64,000 bases of DNA from Gracilaria gracilis (GCA_030374805.1 JARGSG010000068.1:186001-250000); one strand, 5' to 3'; positions 9,119 through 21,041 are shown, counted from the first letter of the stretch. Notes: generated by a model not told the origin, from the letters alone. A program made the numbers and translations.

Positions 9119-11278
9119 TTACGATTTGAACAGTACTTTGGCGGTAGAAAGACTAGCTGTGACTTTGTTGCGTCTGTTCCGATGTGCTTTAGAAGATAGC
9201 TTTGCTTTTGCCCGTAGGATTGCAGTGTAAACAGCTGGACGGGTATTTCGTACGGAATCTGGTTCATTGAAGAAATGAAAACAATTGACATGAAAGCCGC
9301 GACCACATTCTGTGCATGAATACATTGTGTATCGCCCTCGATCAAGTGTTGGAAGGAGACTGCATAGAAGGCAATGTACGCTCTTTCGCCCCTGTGTTTC
9401 CAGCAGAACATGGCGCGAGGCAGGCGTGGAGTTTGGAATAACGCTGCCATCAATGCTGTGAGTAGCGGATGTGATAGGCGTGAGCGCAGCTCTGGTCTCC
9501 TTGTATTCGACATGGTCGTGCACCAGCTGCTCAATGAGGTTTCGCTTCATGCGCCAGGCGTCAATGATGACTTCACCGGGTTTGGAGATCGCATCGAGCA
9601 GAGCATGGGCGTTGATGATGGCGGCGTCTAAGACGAAGGTGTGAATATTCATCGTGACCCTGCGCTCCTTCCTCAGTGTCGCCGTCGTAGAACGGAATGG
9701 GTAGAACCTATCGACGCCGTTCATGAACAGGTTATATGAAACAATAATAGATGGCACCTGGACTGTTTTGCGCTGCAACGATTCTTCCCCAGTCCATCTC
9801 TGCAGTGGAGCTAACCCGTGAACGCAAGTAATGGCATAATCGTCCGGTCCGTGAATACGAGATGTCGGTGTATCTGCTAGATCGTTCGAATAAAAAGAAA
9901 CCACCGACCTATCTTTGAACACAATAAATCCCGCATTCTTCGCGATATTCTTCGCTTCAATGGATCCAATTTCCTTGTCAAACACTTGTACAAAGCGCCA
10001 TTCTCCCCGTACGGCATGTTTGAGGTCGTCAATGGCTTCGCGTAGCGCTGGACGGTTGATGCCATCTATATTGGTGAATCGAACAGTGCCAAGAATTCTA
10101 CACTCGCCGTCACTAAGACGGAAGAGCTGGCGCGCTAAGACGTGTCTGGTGTAGAAATTGTTCATCACAAGCAACCGTCCCTGACCAGGTAGAGGGTACT
10201 GCTGCGTCTGGTGTGCCATTTGGGCACACCACAATGCCGACGCAGATTTCTTTTGAACCAGAGTCCCGTCCACCTTGCGATCTACTGCCCCTCTGAGGTT
10301 GCGAAACAGCGTAGTATACCTTTGCACAGGACTTTGGCCAGTCCTATTCCCAGAGCCGTTGTCCTGAAAACTATGGAGATACGCATGCGTCCACCCCACG
10401 ACAGCCTAGAATCTGATACCGAACTTTACTGGCTTGCACTTCATATACGAGCGGGCTGAAGTGCGTCCTTTGCATCGCACAGTATTCTCGTCTAACGAGC
10501 TGACCCCCACCAGGACAGCCATCGAAGCGGCATTTCTGGCAAAGTGCTCCAAAAGTGGCCGACTATGCCAAAGCGGATCTACCGGTGCCACGTCCGTATC
10601 ATATTCGGCATATGTTCGGAGACAAGAACGAATATTCATAAAAGCGTCACGTCCCATCACCTTCTTGAAGAAAGGAATGCCAAGCAGCTCAGAATTGCAC
10701 CAATAATCACGTAGTCGATTGAGACGGTGGACCGACGCCGCGAGCTCAAGACCGAGATACGCAAGCAGCTCGTCCATCCTCAGAGGTTTTGTTCGTTTAC
10801 CACGCTCGAGCAGTTCCTTACTCGTCCACGCTCTGACACAGTTCAGGTAGGAGCCGTTGAGAAACAATCGAAACAGGCCCAGCTCTTTCTTGTGCGCAAA
10901 GGCGCGCCCGATAAGCTGCGGTTTCATCAAATGCAGCCCACTTCTTTTTTTCCATTTGCCACAATATTGTACACTCTCATACAACTCTGTCTTCTCCGCT
11001 GGCCCTAAAGCTCTTATGACAAATTCCTCTTCATCACCGGCGTCCTCACAAGTCTCTCCTGCGGCCTCAATGTTGCACTCCGCAGCGTTCTCGACAGAAT
11101 TGTCTTCTCCATTACTGTAGCAGTGTGAGGCGTAGTTTAGCATTGAGGTCATATTTTCGTAGCACGGAGGGTAAGAAAGCAGAGCAGAGCGCGATTGTGA
11201 GAGAGCGTAATCTGGCCGTGGCCGTGTGTTTTGGCGATTGTCATGGCCTTCGGAGGATCTTGAGCTGCGAACGCGCAT
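9119..11278 (-). pseudogene. piggyBac transposase, one nonsense codon, second catalytic Asp replaced
   Basis: The first clear in-frame ATG is at 11276-11278; the open frame extends to 11416 without an ATG. DDE_Tnp_1_7 features are present: SLDENTVRCKGR with the first catalytic Asp, then KPVKFGIRF. A TAG (10406-10408) follows where the family usually has an aromatic residue, and the same frame resumes with AVVGWTHAY. The second catalytic Asp is Asn (MNNFYT instead of the usual MDNFYT). The third is kept (NGVDRFYPF). A C-terminal cysteine-rich finger (CLLCSLL, CTECGRGFHVNC) is intact. No frameshift is seen. It is almost certainly inactive, though it still carries a DNA-binding-type finger. Confidence 0.9.
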
Positions 11279-11592
11279 GACATCGATCTCCAAATTCCTT
11301 TCAATGTCCGAGGAGGCCCATGGACATACAGACACTCCCAGGAGTGCAAAGTATGAGGTTGGGCGCAAAGCAAACGTGGTAGCTCTTGATATCTCGAGAT
11401 AGCAGGGGACCTCCAAACTCTTCGTTATTGGTGCCGTTGCCTTAAAATCTAGCGATGGCCAATGACGTTCAGTTTGCTTACTTCTAGTGAGCTAAACATA
11501 AGAATAGTGAACACTTGGCTCGCTTACTACCAAGTGTTCTCGACCACACCCAATGACATTCGCATGTTAAGTCTATTTTAACACATATAAGC

Positions 11593-11613
11593 TTTCAGTG
11601 TCCAAAGGGTTAA
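11593..11613. repeat. piggyBac right 17-bp inverted repeat plus TTAA
   Basis: Inverted partner of 2021-2037, ending GGG and followed by TTAA at 11610-11613. Confidence 0.93.
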
Positions 11614-12235
11614 CCGCTGGAAATATCTCGCCAAGTGCTCAATTCCTTCGCTTTCATGGAATCATTCCATCTTCGCCCCTTCATCCACTCTTTGTCTTCA
11701 AATGCCATAATGTCCAGTGCGTTCTTCCATACTTGTCCCGCCTATTCCATACATTCATGGTCTCCAACCTGTTTTGTTCCCATTGGCGTCCAGTTCAAAT
11801 GAGAAAGTTCATGGCGATGAGCCTCGCCTCTCGATTGTAATCGAGTGAGGCTCGTCATGGCCAGTAAATGAAGTCATGGAACCAATCTCTTTCCCGAATT
11901 CGTATTTGAAACGCGATTGATGTGGTCCGTAGAGATCTTGACACGCCATCAACCCCGAGATACTCGAATCTGATAAAAGATTAGCTGTTTTGATTCGCTC
12001 GCATGCTGTTCTCACGGCCCTCCAGAGAGAAACAACTCAACTTTTTCTACGGATCCGACGAATTGCAGCAGACACCTCATACATTTTGCGGAATCCTGGC
12101 ATCCAGTGCTTTTCAATGATTGATGTAAACCCCCCCGACGGCGATTCCCCAAACGAAAACTAACAGCTGATGGCTACTTAAAGCCACGCTCCACAGATTA
12201 GCTACCCACCGCAACCGGGCGACTGCTCAAGTTCG
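11614..12235. other. intergenic upstream of haloperoxidase-like gene
   Basis: No supported gene. Short minus-strand ORFs (for example 11809-12015) lack motifs. It probably contains the promoter of the gene starting at 12236. No clear TATA element could be assigned. Confidence 0.4.
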
Positions 12236-13780
12236 ATGGTAAACAACAAAATCATGGGCCGTTTCTTCATCTCTTTCTTCGTGTTCATTGTATTCCTCTC
12301 CTCGGCCAGATCGCAGAATGAATTATCAACAAAGCAGCTGGTTGAGGCGCTCACCATTCCCTTGGTAGGAACCAATGAGCTTATCGCAGTTCTATTCCCT
12401 AATGAAGTGTTACGCATGGAAACACCGATCGCCGTCCGATATGCACTGTTCTTCGTGGTCTCTATTCATGAATATGTATCCGCTTGCCATCCCGTCGCAT
12501 TATCGTTCCTGGGTGTGCGTCACTCCATACCTTCTCGCTTCTGTTCGTCACCGCTCTCTCTAGCAATCATCGAACGCCAAATACTTTATCGTCTGATCGA
12601 GTCAGAGTTCCCGTTGGAGGCGCCGCGATATGCAGCCATTTTGCAACGTTTCGGGATAAACGCATTGGACGATTCCACCGACACTGACACTGAAGTGGGT
12701 TGGGCAAACGTCGTCTCCAAGGGGCTGGTGGAATACTTTGCCAATGATGGTTGGAACTCTCTTGGAGATCTATCAAGGAAGGACTACCTTGCACCATTTG
12801 AAGATCCTAGTGGCTACGAACCACAAAACCCAGCAAATTTGTCTCCTAGGAAGCTTCTGAAACCATTGCGATGGCAGCCACTGACTCAACAGTCTGACTT
12901 CCGTGGCAGGTTTGCCACACAAGTGCACGTTGCGCCTCACCTCGGAGTAACCGCAAAACCGCATGTCATTGGAGAACGGGAGTTGAGATCTCGCAAAGTT
13001 CCACCAGTATATGACACTCCAAATCGGAGGAAGAGCATCGGCAGAAAAGATATCCAAAAAGTGAACAAGTTCATCACGGATCTGTTTTACTTATCGAGAT
13101 CGGTTAACGAAGAACAACTTGCACTGGCTTACTGGTGGGAAAACAAATTCCTGTCGTTGGGCTTCTTCATTCTTTTCTATGGAACTCGACTGAATTTGAC
13201 AAATGTCACGCTTTCCAGGTTGTTCCTTGGAGAGATGATGGCTCAACACGATGCAGTTCTCCTCGCTTGGAAAGAGAAAAGACGCTATGACTACGTTCGA
13301 CCGCAGACTTTGATTCGAAGAGTTCTAAAGGGCAGAAAAGTGAGGGCTTTCCGAGGGTTTGGAAAAGGGGTTGGCTTGGTTTCAGCTGAGGAGTGGGAGC
13401 CGGTTTTGCGAACTCAGTCTCACTCGGAATACCCGTCTGGATCGGCAGCAATTTGTACTGCATCGCTGGAACACCTTCAGGTGGCGTTGAGCTCTGCTGA
13501 CATTAATGCGAACGTATCTATTCCCAAATTCGAGCTGAATCTACCACAGGGAGTGTTGCTAAGCCCGATCACGAGTAATATAACTATATCATTCGAGAGT
13601 CTCAAAGCTGCGAGCGATAGCTGCGGATTCTCAAGGCTTACTTCAGGGGTGCACTTCGCGCCTTCTGTTCCAGCTGGAAGTCGCCTAACGACTGGAGTTG
13701 GCGAGGCGGCTTACAAGCATGTGATAGATCTGTACGAAGGAAAGGTTCCAGAGTTTTGCACGAGGTGCATTCGTGATTAG
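12236..13780 (+). CDS. vanadium haloperoxidase / PAP2-type secreted protein with Ser at the active-site His position
   Basis: An intact 514-codon gene. A second ATG seven codons in is also possible. The N-terminus is a signal peptide (hydrophobic FFISFFVFIVFLSS, then ARSQ). The vanadate/phosphate-binding scaffold is visible: AWKEKRRYDYVRP (residues about 343-356), SHSEYPSGSAAI (about 395-406) and SRLTSGVHF (about 465-473). The last keeps the Arg and the axial His of the family. In characterised enzymes the loop reads PSGH; here the His is Ser, which should affect acid-base chemistry. Members oxidise halides with peroxide or act as acid phosphatases. A secreted or vacuolar location is likely. 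Whether this one has peroxidase activity cannot be told from sequence. Confidence 0.85.
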   Translation: MVNNKIMGRFFISFFVFIVFLSSARSQNELSTKQLVEALTIPLVGTNELIAVLFPNEVLRMETPIAVRYALFFVVSIHEYVSACHPVALSFLGVRHSIPSRFCSSPLSLAIIERQILYRLIESEFPLEAPRYAAILQRFGINALDDSTDTDTEVGWANVVSKGLVEYFANDGWNSLGDLSRKDYLAPFEDPSGYEPQNPANLSPRKLLKPLRWQPLTQQSDFRGRFATQVHVAPHLGVTAKPHVIGERELRSRKVPPVYDTPNRRKSIGRKDIQKVNKFITDLFYLSRSVNEEQLALAYWWENKFLSLGFFILFYGTRLNLTNVTLSRLFLGEMMAQHDAVLLAWKEKRRYDYVRPQTLIRRVLKGRKVRAFRGFGKGVGLVSAEEWEPVLRTQSHSEYPSGSAAICTASLEHLQVALSSADINANVSIPKFELNLPQGVLLSPITSNITISFESLKAASDSCGFSRLTSGVHFAPSVPAGSRLTTGVGEAAYKHVIDLYEGKVPEFCTRCIRD

Positions 13781-14445
13781 ATTTATTATGTTTATCGCTT
13801 AGTTTCGATGCTCAATGCTACTGGAATAGATTTTCTGGCATTATGGTTGATGAGTAAAGGTACGGAGATATGGTATCGAAGAGGGGAGTGGCACCGTACA
13901 TACTTCGTATGATATTGAATTTGTTTTGAACATTTTAAACATCAAAAAAGGATTCAAAATTACAGCAACAGGACGCGGCTGTCGACGAGATGCGAGCGCA
14001 ACGGTTGACGCGTGTGTGGCGTTCTTTGAACGGCGACCTGCGCGCGTGTTCGGCACGCGCCGCGACACCTCCTTGCACAACATCTCGAGAGCCAGCCCAG
14101 TAGACCTTCCACGTAGTTAGTAACCTGACAGACAAATAACGACTGTTATACTATAAACCCTATATGATCTATCAAAAAGTATAATATCGACCCTGTTTGT
14201 TGCGAACTACATTAAACGCTTTTCTTTCACCTGAACCACGCAACACAGTTATATACAGTCAGTCTTCTAGCATGTATCGCCATAAATGTGTAGCTACAAC
14301 TAGAATAAACAAAAGTAACTGTAAATTGTACAGTCACCGAGTTTTGGAGTAGCTGCTCAGTCTTGCCGTTGTAAACTCAAGTCAGCCGCTTTGCTTAGAA
14401 TAGTAGATATAACCCTTCTCTGTAGATCAGGTACCGTACTTTCTG
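13781..14445. other. intergenic, AT-rich, nothing recognised
   Basis: The sequence after the haloperoxidase-like stop includes a GC-rich patch near 13975-14065 and otherwise AT-rich DNA. I searched for an inverted-repeat end of the DDE transposon here and found none convincing; the 9-mer ACGTAGTTA recurs near 15790 but in direct orientation. Confidence 0.4.
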
Positions 14446-15786
14446 ATGCTTTCAAGTTTTGCGCCCGTTCTCGACACTCAAAATCGCAACATGCCCCAAC
14501 AACCCATCCTCACATCACAGGACACCAAAACGGCCTTGGAATTACACACCGAGGCCCGTATCAATCGTGAAGAAGAACTAAACAAATTCAACGCCGAAGC
14601 GGATGTGTCGGATACCGATGAAGAATGTGACTCTAATTGCCCCGTGTTTGATTCCTTTTTTCAGAATGGAGGGTCTGGTACCATTCTCCGAATGACAAAT
14701 TTCAGCTCAACAGAATTATTTCGACTGTGGAATTCTGTTGAAGGCCTCGTCCGTCACACCTGGAACACTGGCAGAGGACGGCGTTATCATAACAGTCCAA
14801 AGGATATTCTCTTTATGACTTTAACAGTCTTTAAACATGGTGGACAATGAGACTTTCTTGGTCGTATGTTACATATCAGAGGCCCAACTTTCGAACGCAT
14901 GATTACCAAATTTGTCCTTATGATTGCCGAACCGCTTTGCAAAAGCTACGTCTTTGATATGGATAGAAAATGCCAGTTTGGGAAGATGATTAAAAATGGG
15001 AACACTTTCAAGAACTTTAAATTTGCTCGCTACGCCACAGACGTGTTTTTCCATCAGAGCAACCGGCCGTCTGGCAATATTGAAGAAGGAAAAGTTTACT
15101 ACAGCGGAAAGCACAAGCTATATGGCTATAAAACCGAGGTGTCTGTTTTATCCAACGTGCTAGCGGTAGGATTTACTGATCATCATCCTGGTTCGAAAGC
15201 GGATATTGATCTTTTCTTTTGGAACCATGCGTTTCATGCAGCTGCAATTCAAAAGACAAGCGCTGAAAAAGATATCCCTGACATTGGAGAATTATCCGAA
15301 CAGTACCCAAACCAGTGGGCGGTTCTAGCCGACAAAGGTTATCAGGGAGCTGAGCATCGAGTGCGGCTGATACATCCTACGAGAAGGCCCCCAAACGGTT
15401 TGCTTACAACCGAACAGACACACAGAAATCGACTGGTCTCGTGAGATCGAGTGATTGTTGAAAACTGGTTTGGGCGCCTAACGTCTTTGTGGACATTATT
15501 TGCCGTCAAATGGAGGTGGAGTGAAAAGATCTATGATCTCTTTTTCGAATTTGCTACTGCTCTAACAAACTTTCACATTAGGTGGCACCCACTACGTGCT
15601 GCTGATGGTGAACACTACCAAAAGATCAAGAACCGACTACGGCATATAGGCGAGCAAATTGTCAGTAAGCGCAAGCGTACACAGCAGCGATATCGGTAGA
15701 AAAAGCGAATGCGATTAGACACTGAGTTTGGAGGTGCTGCGCCTGATGACGCTACTGTTGATCCATTTTTGGAACCCTTTGAGTAG
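14446..15786 (+). pseudogene. DDE_4 / Harbinger-like transposase with three in-frame stops
   Basis: A single frame runs from ATG 14446 to TAG 15784-15786, interrupted by TGA 14848-14850, TGA 15442-15444 and TAG 15697-15699. The catalytic domain is clear: YATDVFFHQSNRP (first Asp), VLADKGYQGAEHR (second Asp) and DRVIVENWFGR (Glu). The first TGA falls between GGQ and DFLG, where Trp would fit. The second directly precedes DRVIVEN. No frameshift is seen over about 440 codons. The N-terminal acidic segment is probably disordered. No inverted ends were found, so the element limits are unknown. Confidence 0.85.
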
Positions 15787-15991
15787 GGATTACGTAGTTA
15801 CTATGTCTTTATACACGTTGGCATTCTGATACGTAAATTAATCTGGTGTGCGCGGTTGATTACAGTTTGCAAATTCTGTGAGTTTCTTCGCACTCCCTGA
15901 GCACTCACACAGTTTACAGACTACTACGCGGCTTGTAGGTACTGCACAGGTACTGACTAACAGGATTGTAGATCTAGTTGGTCGCTTGATC

Positions 15992-17296
15992 TCAAAGCGG
16001 CTGCAGCTCGCCGTCCCCGTCGTCCTCGAACAGTTGCTGAAACGCGAGCCGAACCCTGTCTGCAAGGAACGCAGCCTCACCGCCGAGAAGCCCTTCGATT
16101 TTCAGCAACGGTTCACCATCTCTGCCACGCCAGCTCAACCCGAAGCGCCGACCGCCAATCTCTCTAGTCCAGCAGTCTTCGGTAGAAGCGATCCTCTTAG
16201 CTTGAGAGAGATCAAGCGTAACCATAGTCGCGTGCTAGATGTCATACCAACTGCGTGAGTAGCACCCCTGCCATCCGAATCGATGAACAACCACTTCGTC
16301 GCGCCCCATGTCCCACACCTCTCTTCGAAAGTAAAGTGCAACCACAACCACCAACGCTACGGTCCATGCCGAAGTAATCGCTATTAATTTTCCTGCCGCC
16401 AGTCCCGTCTCCAACCGCAGCCAATCGTAAGGCTGGCTTGCTGAGGAACATATCACCCAGATTAGCAATCCCAATGCGAAGAATCGCAACGGAAGTCGAA
16501 AGTCGCGCCGCCATAATAGAGGTCGATACAAACAAAGTGATCCCTCCTCCCCTTCGCTGATGTACAACAAACTGTACCCTGGACGATCACGAAGAAGCGT
16601 TGATTGGCGTCCGATCTTCTCCGAGCCACTTGAAACGCCAAACTGTTCAATGGTTTGGCTCGGTAGAACCACCTCGTCATGGGTGCGAAGCTTCCAGTGC
16701 TGCAGAAAAGCGTTTACATGTCTCGTTGCTTCACTCGCATCCGAAGAGACTAGCTCGCATTCGATCACGATCGACTCATAAAGCGAGACAATCTCCAACA
16801 CAGACCACTTGCGCACAGATGTCACCCTACCCGAGACCTTGCCGCTTGCCGTAAGTCTCTCGGAGTCGTTAACAGCAACAACATGAGAAAGGCTAAATCC
16901 AGTAGGTCCACAAATAAGCATGCCTTCGTCTGCGTCCATACGAAGATGCTTTACTGGCTGCTTCCAGAAAAATGAACTTATCGAAGAGTACAGTCCAGCT
17001 ATCAATATGAAAAACTGAGCGGCCAAAGGAAAGCCAGGGAGGGTAGAGTGCGTGAGGAATACAAAAATTGCCGACATGAACAGCAGCCCAACGAAAATAG
17101 CCAATCTGCAACAATGGCAAAGGACTCCACACAGCGAATCAGCAATAGCAAACTGGAGCAAAGTACGGCCTGGATCTGGGTACACCAAGCGCTGACAAGG
17201 CGGCAAAGGCCTTTCCTTGGCTTGGTAGCGGCCTGTGACGCGCAGAGAGATTGACGAAGGGCGCTTGTCGATGACCAGATAGTTTACAATACCCAT
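15992..17296 (-). pseudogene. four-TM membrane protein with an in-frame TAG
   Basis: The start chosen is ATG 17294-17296 (MGIVNYLVIDKR). About 60 cytosolic-looking residues precede two membrane segments (LAIFVGLLFMSAIFVFL and AAQFFILIAGLYSSI). A soluble loop of about 140 residues follows, then two more segments (FFALGLLIWVICSS and AWTVALVVVVALYF). TAG 16235-16237 ends the main ORF after SWYDI, yet the same frame continues for about 80 well-composed residues (VTLDLSQAKRI to an acidic tail) and stops at 15992-15994. So either the gene is truncated by one nonsense mutation or the tail is no longer used. No family recognised. Confidence 0.6.
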
Positions 17297-18588
17297 TGCG
17301 GGCGGCGGGCGAGGCAACGCTGTGAGCGGGGCTTCCTTCAACGATTGGTTCGACGGCGAGGCAGAGCTTCGTCAAAGAGGTGCTCTTGATTACGCCTGAG
17401 GTGTGTCGCGACATGACAGGACAATTGGACGGGGGCAGAGCAGTTACCGAAGGTACACGGTAGAAGCCGTTCGCAACGACAGGCTGGATGAGTGGCGGGA
17501 AATGGGAAAGGCAGACCTTTTGGCAACGTGATGATGCCTTGCTTAGCGCTGTCATTGCATTGTTGCCAGATGATGATAGGTGCCGGAAGCGGTACGCTGT
17601 AAGGCAATCGAAACCGCCTTGCGTGATCTGACAAACCTCCAACTTCCTGTTGGCAAGAACCGTAACAGAGAATCGATTTTGGTTCAGTTTTGAAAAGAAC
17701 TGGGAAATGCGGGAAATCACGCAATTTGAAAATCTATTTACCACTGTAAGTGTCACGTCCATGTGACGAAAAGAGACAGCCTTCCAGAAGATAGACTTTA
17801 TATATCAGACACCGCCGTATACAGTAGCTGCGTAGCTTCGACGGACCGTTAGCAATCATCACTAAAGTTGCATATTTCAGTTGAAGTACAAGAGTAGAAA
17901 CGGAGTACTGTAGTTTAATTATTTTTTGAGCACACAAAATTGGTAAAACGAGGGGTGTAGGTTGCAAAAAATAGCCATATCTGCGGTATATAGCGGTGTT
18001 TGTTTTGTCGTACCTTGTAAATCTGTGGATTTTTATTTGATTTGCTGTAAATACACTTGTAGTACAACAGCAAATGTACCAAAGTATGCGTAGTTAAGTG
18101 ATGAACACTAAAAGCTAAAGAAACTACAGAGGTTTGTTTTTTGATGAAACCGATGCCGTCAACATCGCAAGATGTTCACGTTTTCCCAAAGTAAGTTGGG
18201 CTATGGCTGAAAAGAAAAACACAGTAAGTCGATGCATAAGGTTACAGCAATGTAAAAATAACCCTTAAATTTAGAGTGTTTTTGTGGACAGCTGTACCCG
18301 GTGCTCGAAACCCAGCCACCGTTGGCGGGCCTCTTCGTGTCAGTCATCACTACGCGCTCATGTCCGCAGCCCCCTGAGCGCCCTATCACTTTGAGCTCGG
18401 GCGCGCCTCCGCGCTAGAGGCGCGCCTAACACCATTATAATAAAATACCGGAACTCCGCAGCGCCTGCGCGAGTCCCAGGCGATCCAGCACGGAGAGAAC
18501 AGTCTCTTCCTCTTTCTGCTGGTCCTTGCCCCCGTTTGCTCCAGCCGGCCCGCTCGTCAACCCCACTTGCCTCGTTACCGTCTACGCG
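17297..18588. other. intergenic; a strong hairpin at 18400-18426
   Basis: No supported gene. A minus-strand ORF (17139-17762) has random-looking composition. A perfect 10-bp stem GGCGCGCCTC with a 7-base loop sits at 18400-18426, about 160 bp before the retroelement gag. It may belong to that element's leader or LTR. Confidence 0.45.
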
Positions 18589-19764
18589 ATGGACAACGCT
18601 ACCCCAGTTATGGGCCCAGGTTTACGTTCCTCTAAACCACTTTTACCGACCGATACTCTGATGTTTAAGCCGGAAAGCGACCTTTAAGAGTATCGACGCG
18701 ACGTCTCACGTTGGGTGTAATCCATACAAGCTGCCACGGAGAAAGGAACGGATCGGTTGTACAAAACTGTCTACGCCACTCTTGCTCGTCACTTTTATGA
18801 CCGTGGTTTACCTCGTGAGCAGAAATCTATAGTTGATGAGGCAGTCGCTAAGCAACTTATCGATTTAAATCCCAACGATGAAATTGAGGCAGTCATGGAC
18901 ATCGTCAAACTCATCGCCGTCGATCCTCCGATAGCAATTGTAACACGCTTGATCTCATCCTTCACTGAGGTAACTCAGTGCAAGCGTCGCCGCAGCGAAG
19001 ATTTGAACGCTTTCGTATCTCGCTTCCGAGGCTTGGCAGCCGATCATCTTATGCATGTTGGACTATCGACTTCCTCCCAAGTCAGTGAGGTCCTTGCAAT
19101 AACGCTCCTAAACAACGCTTTAATGAGTGAGGAGACGTTAACCAACGCCAAGTTGCAACTTGTTGCACTACCGGAAGCTCGTCAAAAGGACCAACCTGAG
19201 GCGGAAGTGTCGATAACGAAGAGTTCCCATGCGTCGGTCCTCGAGTTCTTCAATAGGTTTGCCGATATATTCAACTCCGACAATGCCCTGCCGCAACCTT
19301 CCGACAACGCTAATACCGTTCGTCGCAAGGCAACTGACCTAGTCAGCGGCGCACATGGGCTTCTCGAGAGTTATTCGGAAGTCATTGAGTATCTTAATGA
19401 CCGAACTCCAGATGAGAACCACATTCGTGACATGTTTTCCACTGGCCCTCGTTGCAAGCTCAACCTTGACGACGCCGTGAAGGTTATACGCAACTTGACC
19501 TTTACGCCAAAGTCGGCAGACAAATCTTATACGAAGGCTGATATTGAAAACATGGTCGGACAAAGCGTTCAGCAGGCGTTGGCAGCTTACCAGAAGCAAT
19601 CACAGCCAAGCCAGAGCACCACCGCTCCCCAGCGCGCGCACAACGAACAGCGCGGCAATTTCTCTCGACCCCGCCGGTCAAACAAACGAAAGACCGAGCG
19701 GGAGGCTGGGTACTGCTTCGACTGTGGCTCTAAGACTCATTTTCGCGGGCGCTATGAGTGCTAA
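18589..19764 (+). pseudogene. LTR-retroelement gag remnant
   Basis: ATG 18589 opens a frame broken by TAA 18685-18687 and TAA 18718-18720, then open for 335 codons. It encodes a helical gag-like region (repeated charged segments such as DLNAFVSRFRGLAADH) and a C-terminal Cys/His knuckle, CFDCGSKTHFRGRYEC, whose last spacing is two residues longer than the standard CX2CX4HX4C. The next ORF (19836-21041) carries protease and integrase. The family is copia-like by gene order, but the gag is not one I can name. Confidence 0.7.
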
Positions 19765-19835
19765 AGCCCGTCACACGAAACCAAACGCATTCGTGCTGTC
19801 AAAGAAGGGAAAGGCAAACATGACGCTCCGGCTAA

Positions 19836-21041
19836 GTGGGACAAGGGTTTTCGAAAAGGCTCCAAACCCTCCCAACGCAGTCATCTCTAACTGCAGGGGA
19901 AGGAGCCTATTCTGACCTTTTTCCCGCGTTCGCAGACGCAGACCCTATCGTCGATCCAGGCTGCCCAAAGATTATAGGGTCTTTGTACGCCATAGCACAG
20001 CTCTGCGTCTGCTTGGGGACAGAACTAGTTCTCGACGAGCTAAATTGCGAGCCCTTCCTCCATGGCTTTGGAGAGGAATGCGTAGACGCCGCACCAACCT
20101 TTGCCATATGGAAATTTCAAGGCACTGACGAAAACAAAACCCTCTTCGTGCTACCGTTCTATGTAGTACACGGTAGGGGACCAATCTTGTTGGGGAACGA
20201 TGTACTATCACGTTCCGACCTCCTGAATCGGGAGAACAAGATCCGCATCCCTCAAGGGATAGTGGGCAACCACTCCGCACCTGTCCTTCTCCGAACCTAC
20301 CATACCGGTTCCGAACTGACGAAGCGCACCAGACTCCTCCTCGTCCCTTCGTGCACCAAATCAGTGAAGTCCTTCTTCACCCATGCAAAGAACCTTGCCT
20401 TCAAGGGAAATGTCATAAAGAATGAGGAGCGCTTCGCCAAACGCTTCCATCTCTACACCCATTTACGCCCGAAGGACATGAAGAGAATCAGTCAGCGTTC
20501 CGGAGTCCTCACAAGGACGCTCGAAGCCCTGCTACAATTCTCTTTTGACGCATGTACGACATGTGCGAGCACTGGCCGCCCACTCGCGTCCAGAAAGGTC
20601 TCTTTCTCCCGTATTTTGAAGGAATTCAATGACCATGTCCAAGTGGACTTCATGTTTGTAGCCGAACTCGGCAACCTTCCAATCCTCCACATGAAGGATG
20701 CAGCCTCAGGCTTCTCAGCCGCGTGGTTATGCTTCTCAAGGAACATGAAAAAAGCTGCGGAAAGCTTTGTGATCCATTGGATCTCAACCAATGGCGCCCC
20801 CACAAAACTCTCGGGCGACAAAGAATTCGACTGCGAAGACTTCAGAGCAATGTGTGCCTCGCACGGCATTAAATTTTGTGCCAGGCCAGCCCGTCGCCAC
20901 AATAAGCTAGGAATCGTCGAGTCCTCCAACGAGGCCATCAGATTCCTGATCCAACGCCTCGTTAAAGACCGAAAATTCACGGCTCCTAGATGGCAACAGT
21001 GCCCCTCTGACCAAGAATTGGTCTCTCACCAAGCTCAGTAA
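19836..21041 (+). pseudogene. retroelement protease-integrase, no reverse transcriptase follows
   Basis: In a frame shifted from gag, this ORF has a retropepsin-like VDPGCPKIIG (usual D-T/S-G is D-P-G) and GNDVLSRSDLL. An integrase follows with a Cys pair (CTTCAS) and D, D, E residues in VQVDFMFV, LSGDKEFD and GIVESSNE. Integrase following protease suggests copia order, but the next 700 bp contain no reverse transcriptase or RNase H. The copy is therefore truncated or internally deleted. I found no LTR pair around it. Confidence 0.7.

Larger units (their letters stand above)
2021..11609 (-). mobile_element. piggyBac element, with a copia element nested inside
   Basis: Perfect 17-bp terminal inverted repeats begin CCCTTTGGACACTGAAA at 2021-2037 and end at 11593-11609. 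Both are flanked by TTAA (2017-2020 and 11610-11613), the piggyBac target duplication. The CCC/GGG abutting TTAA is typical of the superfamily. Subtracting the nested copia element and its 5-bp duplication gives an original length of about 3.2 kb. It encodes a transposase (minus) and a convergent small ORF (plus). It landed downstream of the gene at 1107. Confidence 0.93.

Noticed and set aside
14100..15980. Inverted ends for the DDE transposon
   Set aside because: Only short direct matches such as ACGTAGTTA were found.
17139..17762. 207-codon minus-strand ORF
   Set aside because: It overlaps the membrane-protein gene in another frame and has no coherent hydrophobic or domain pattern.
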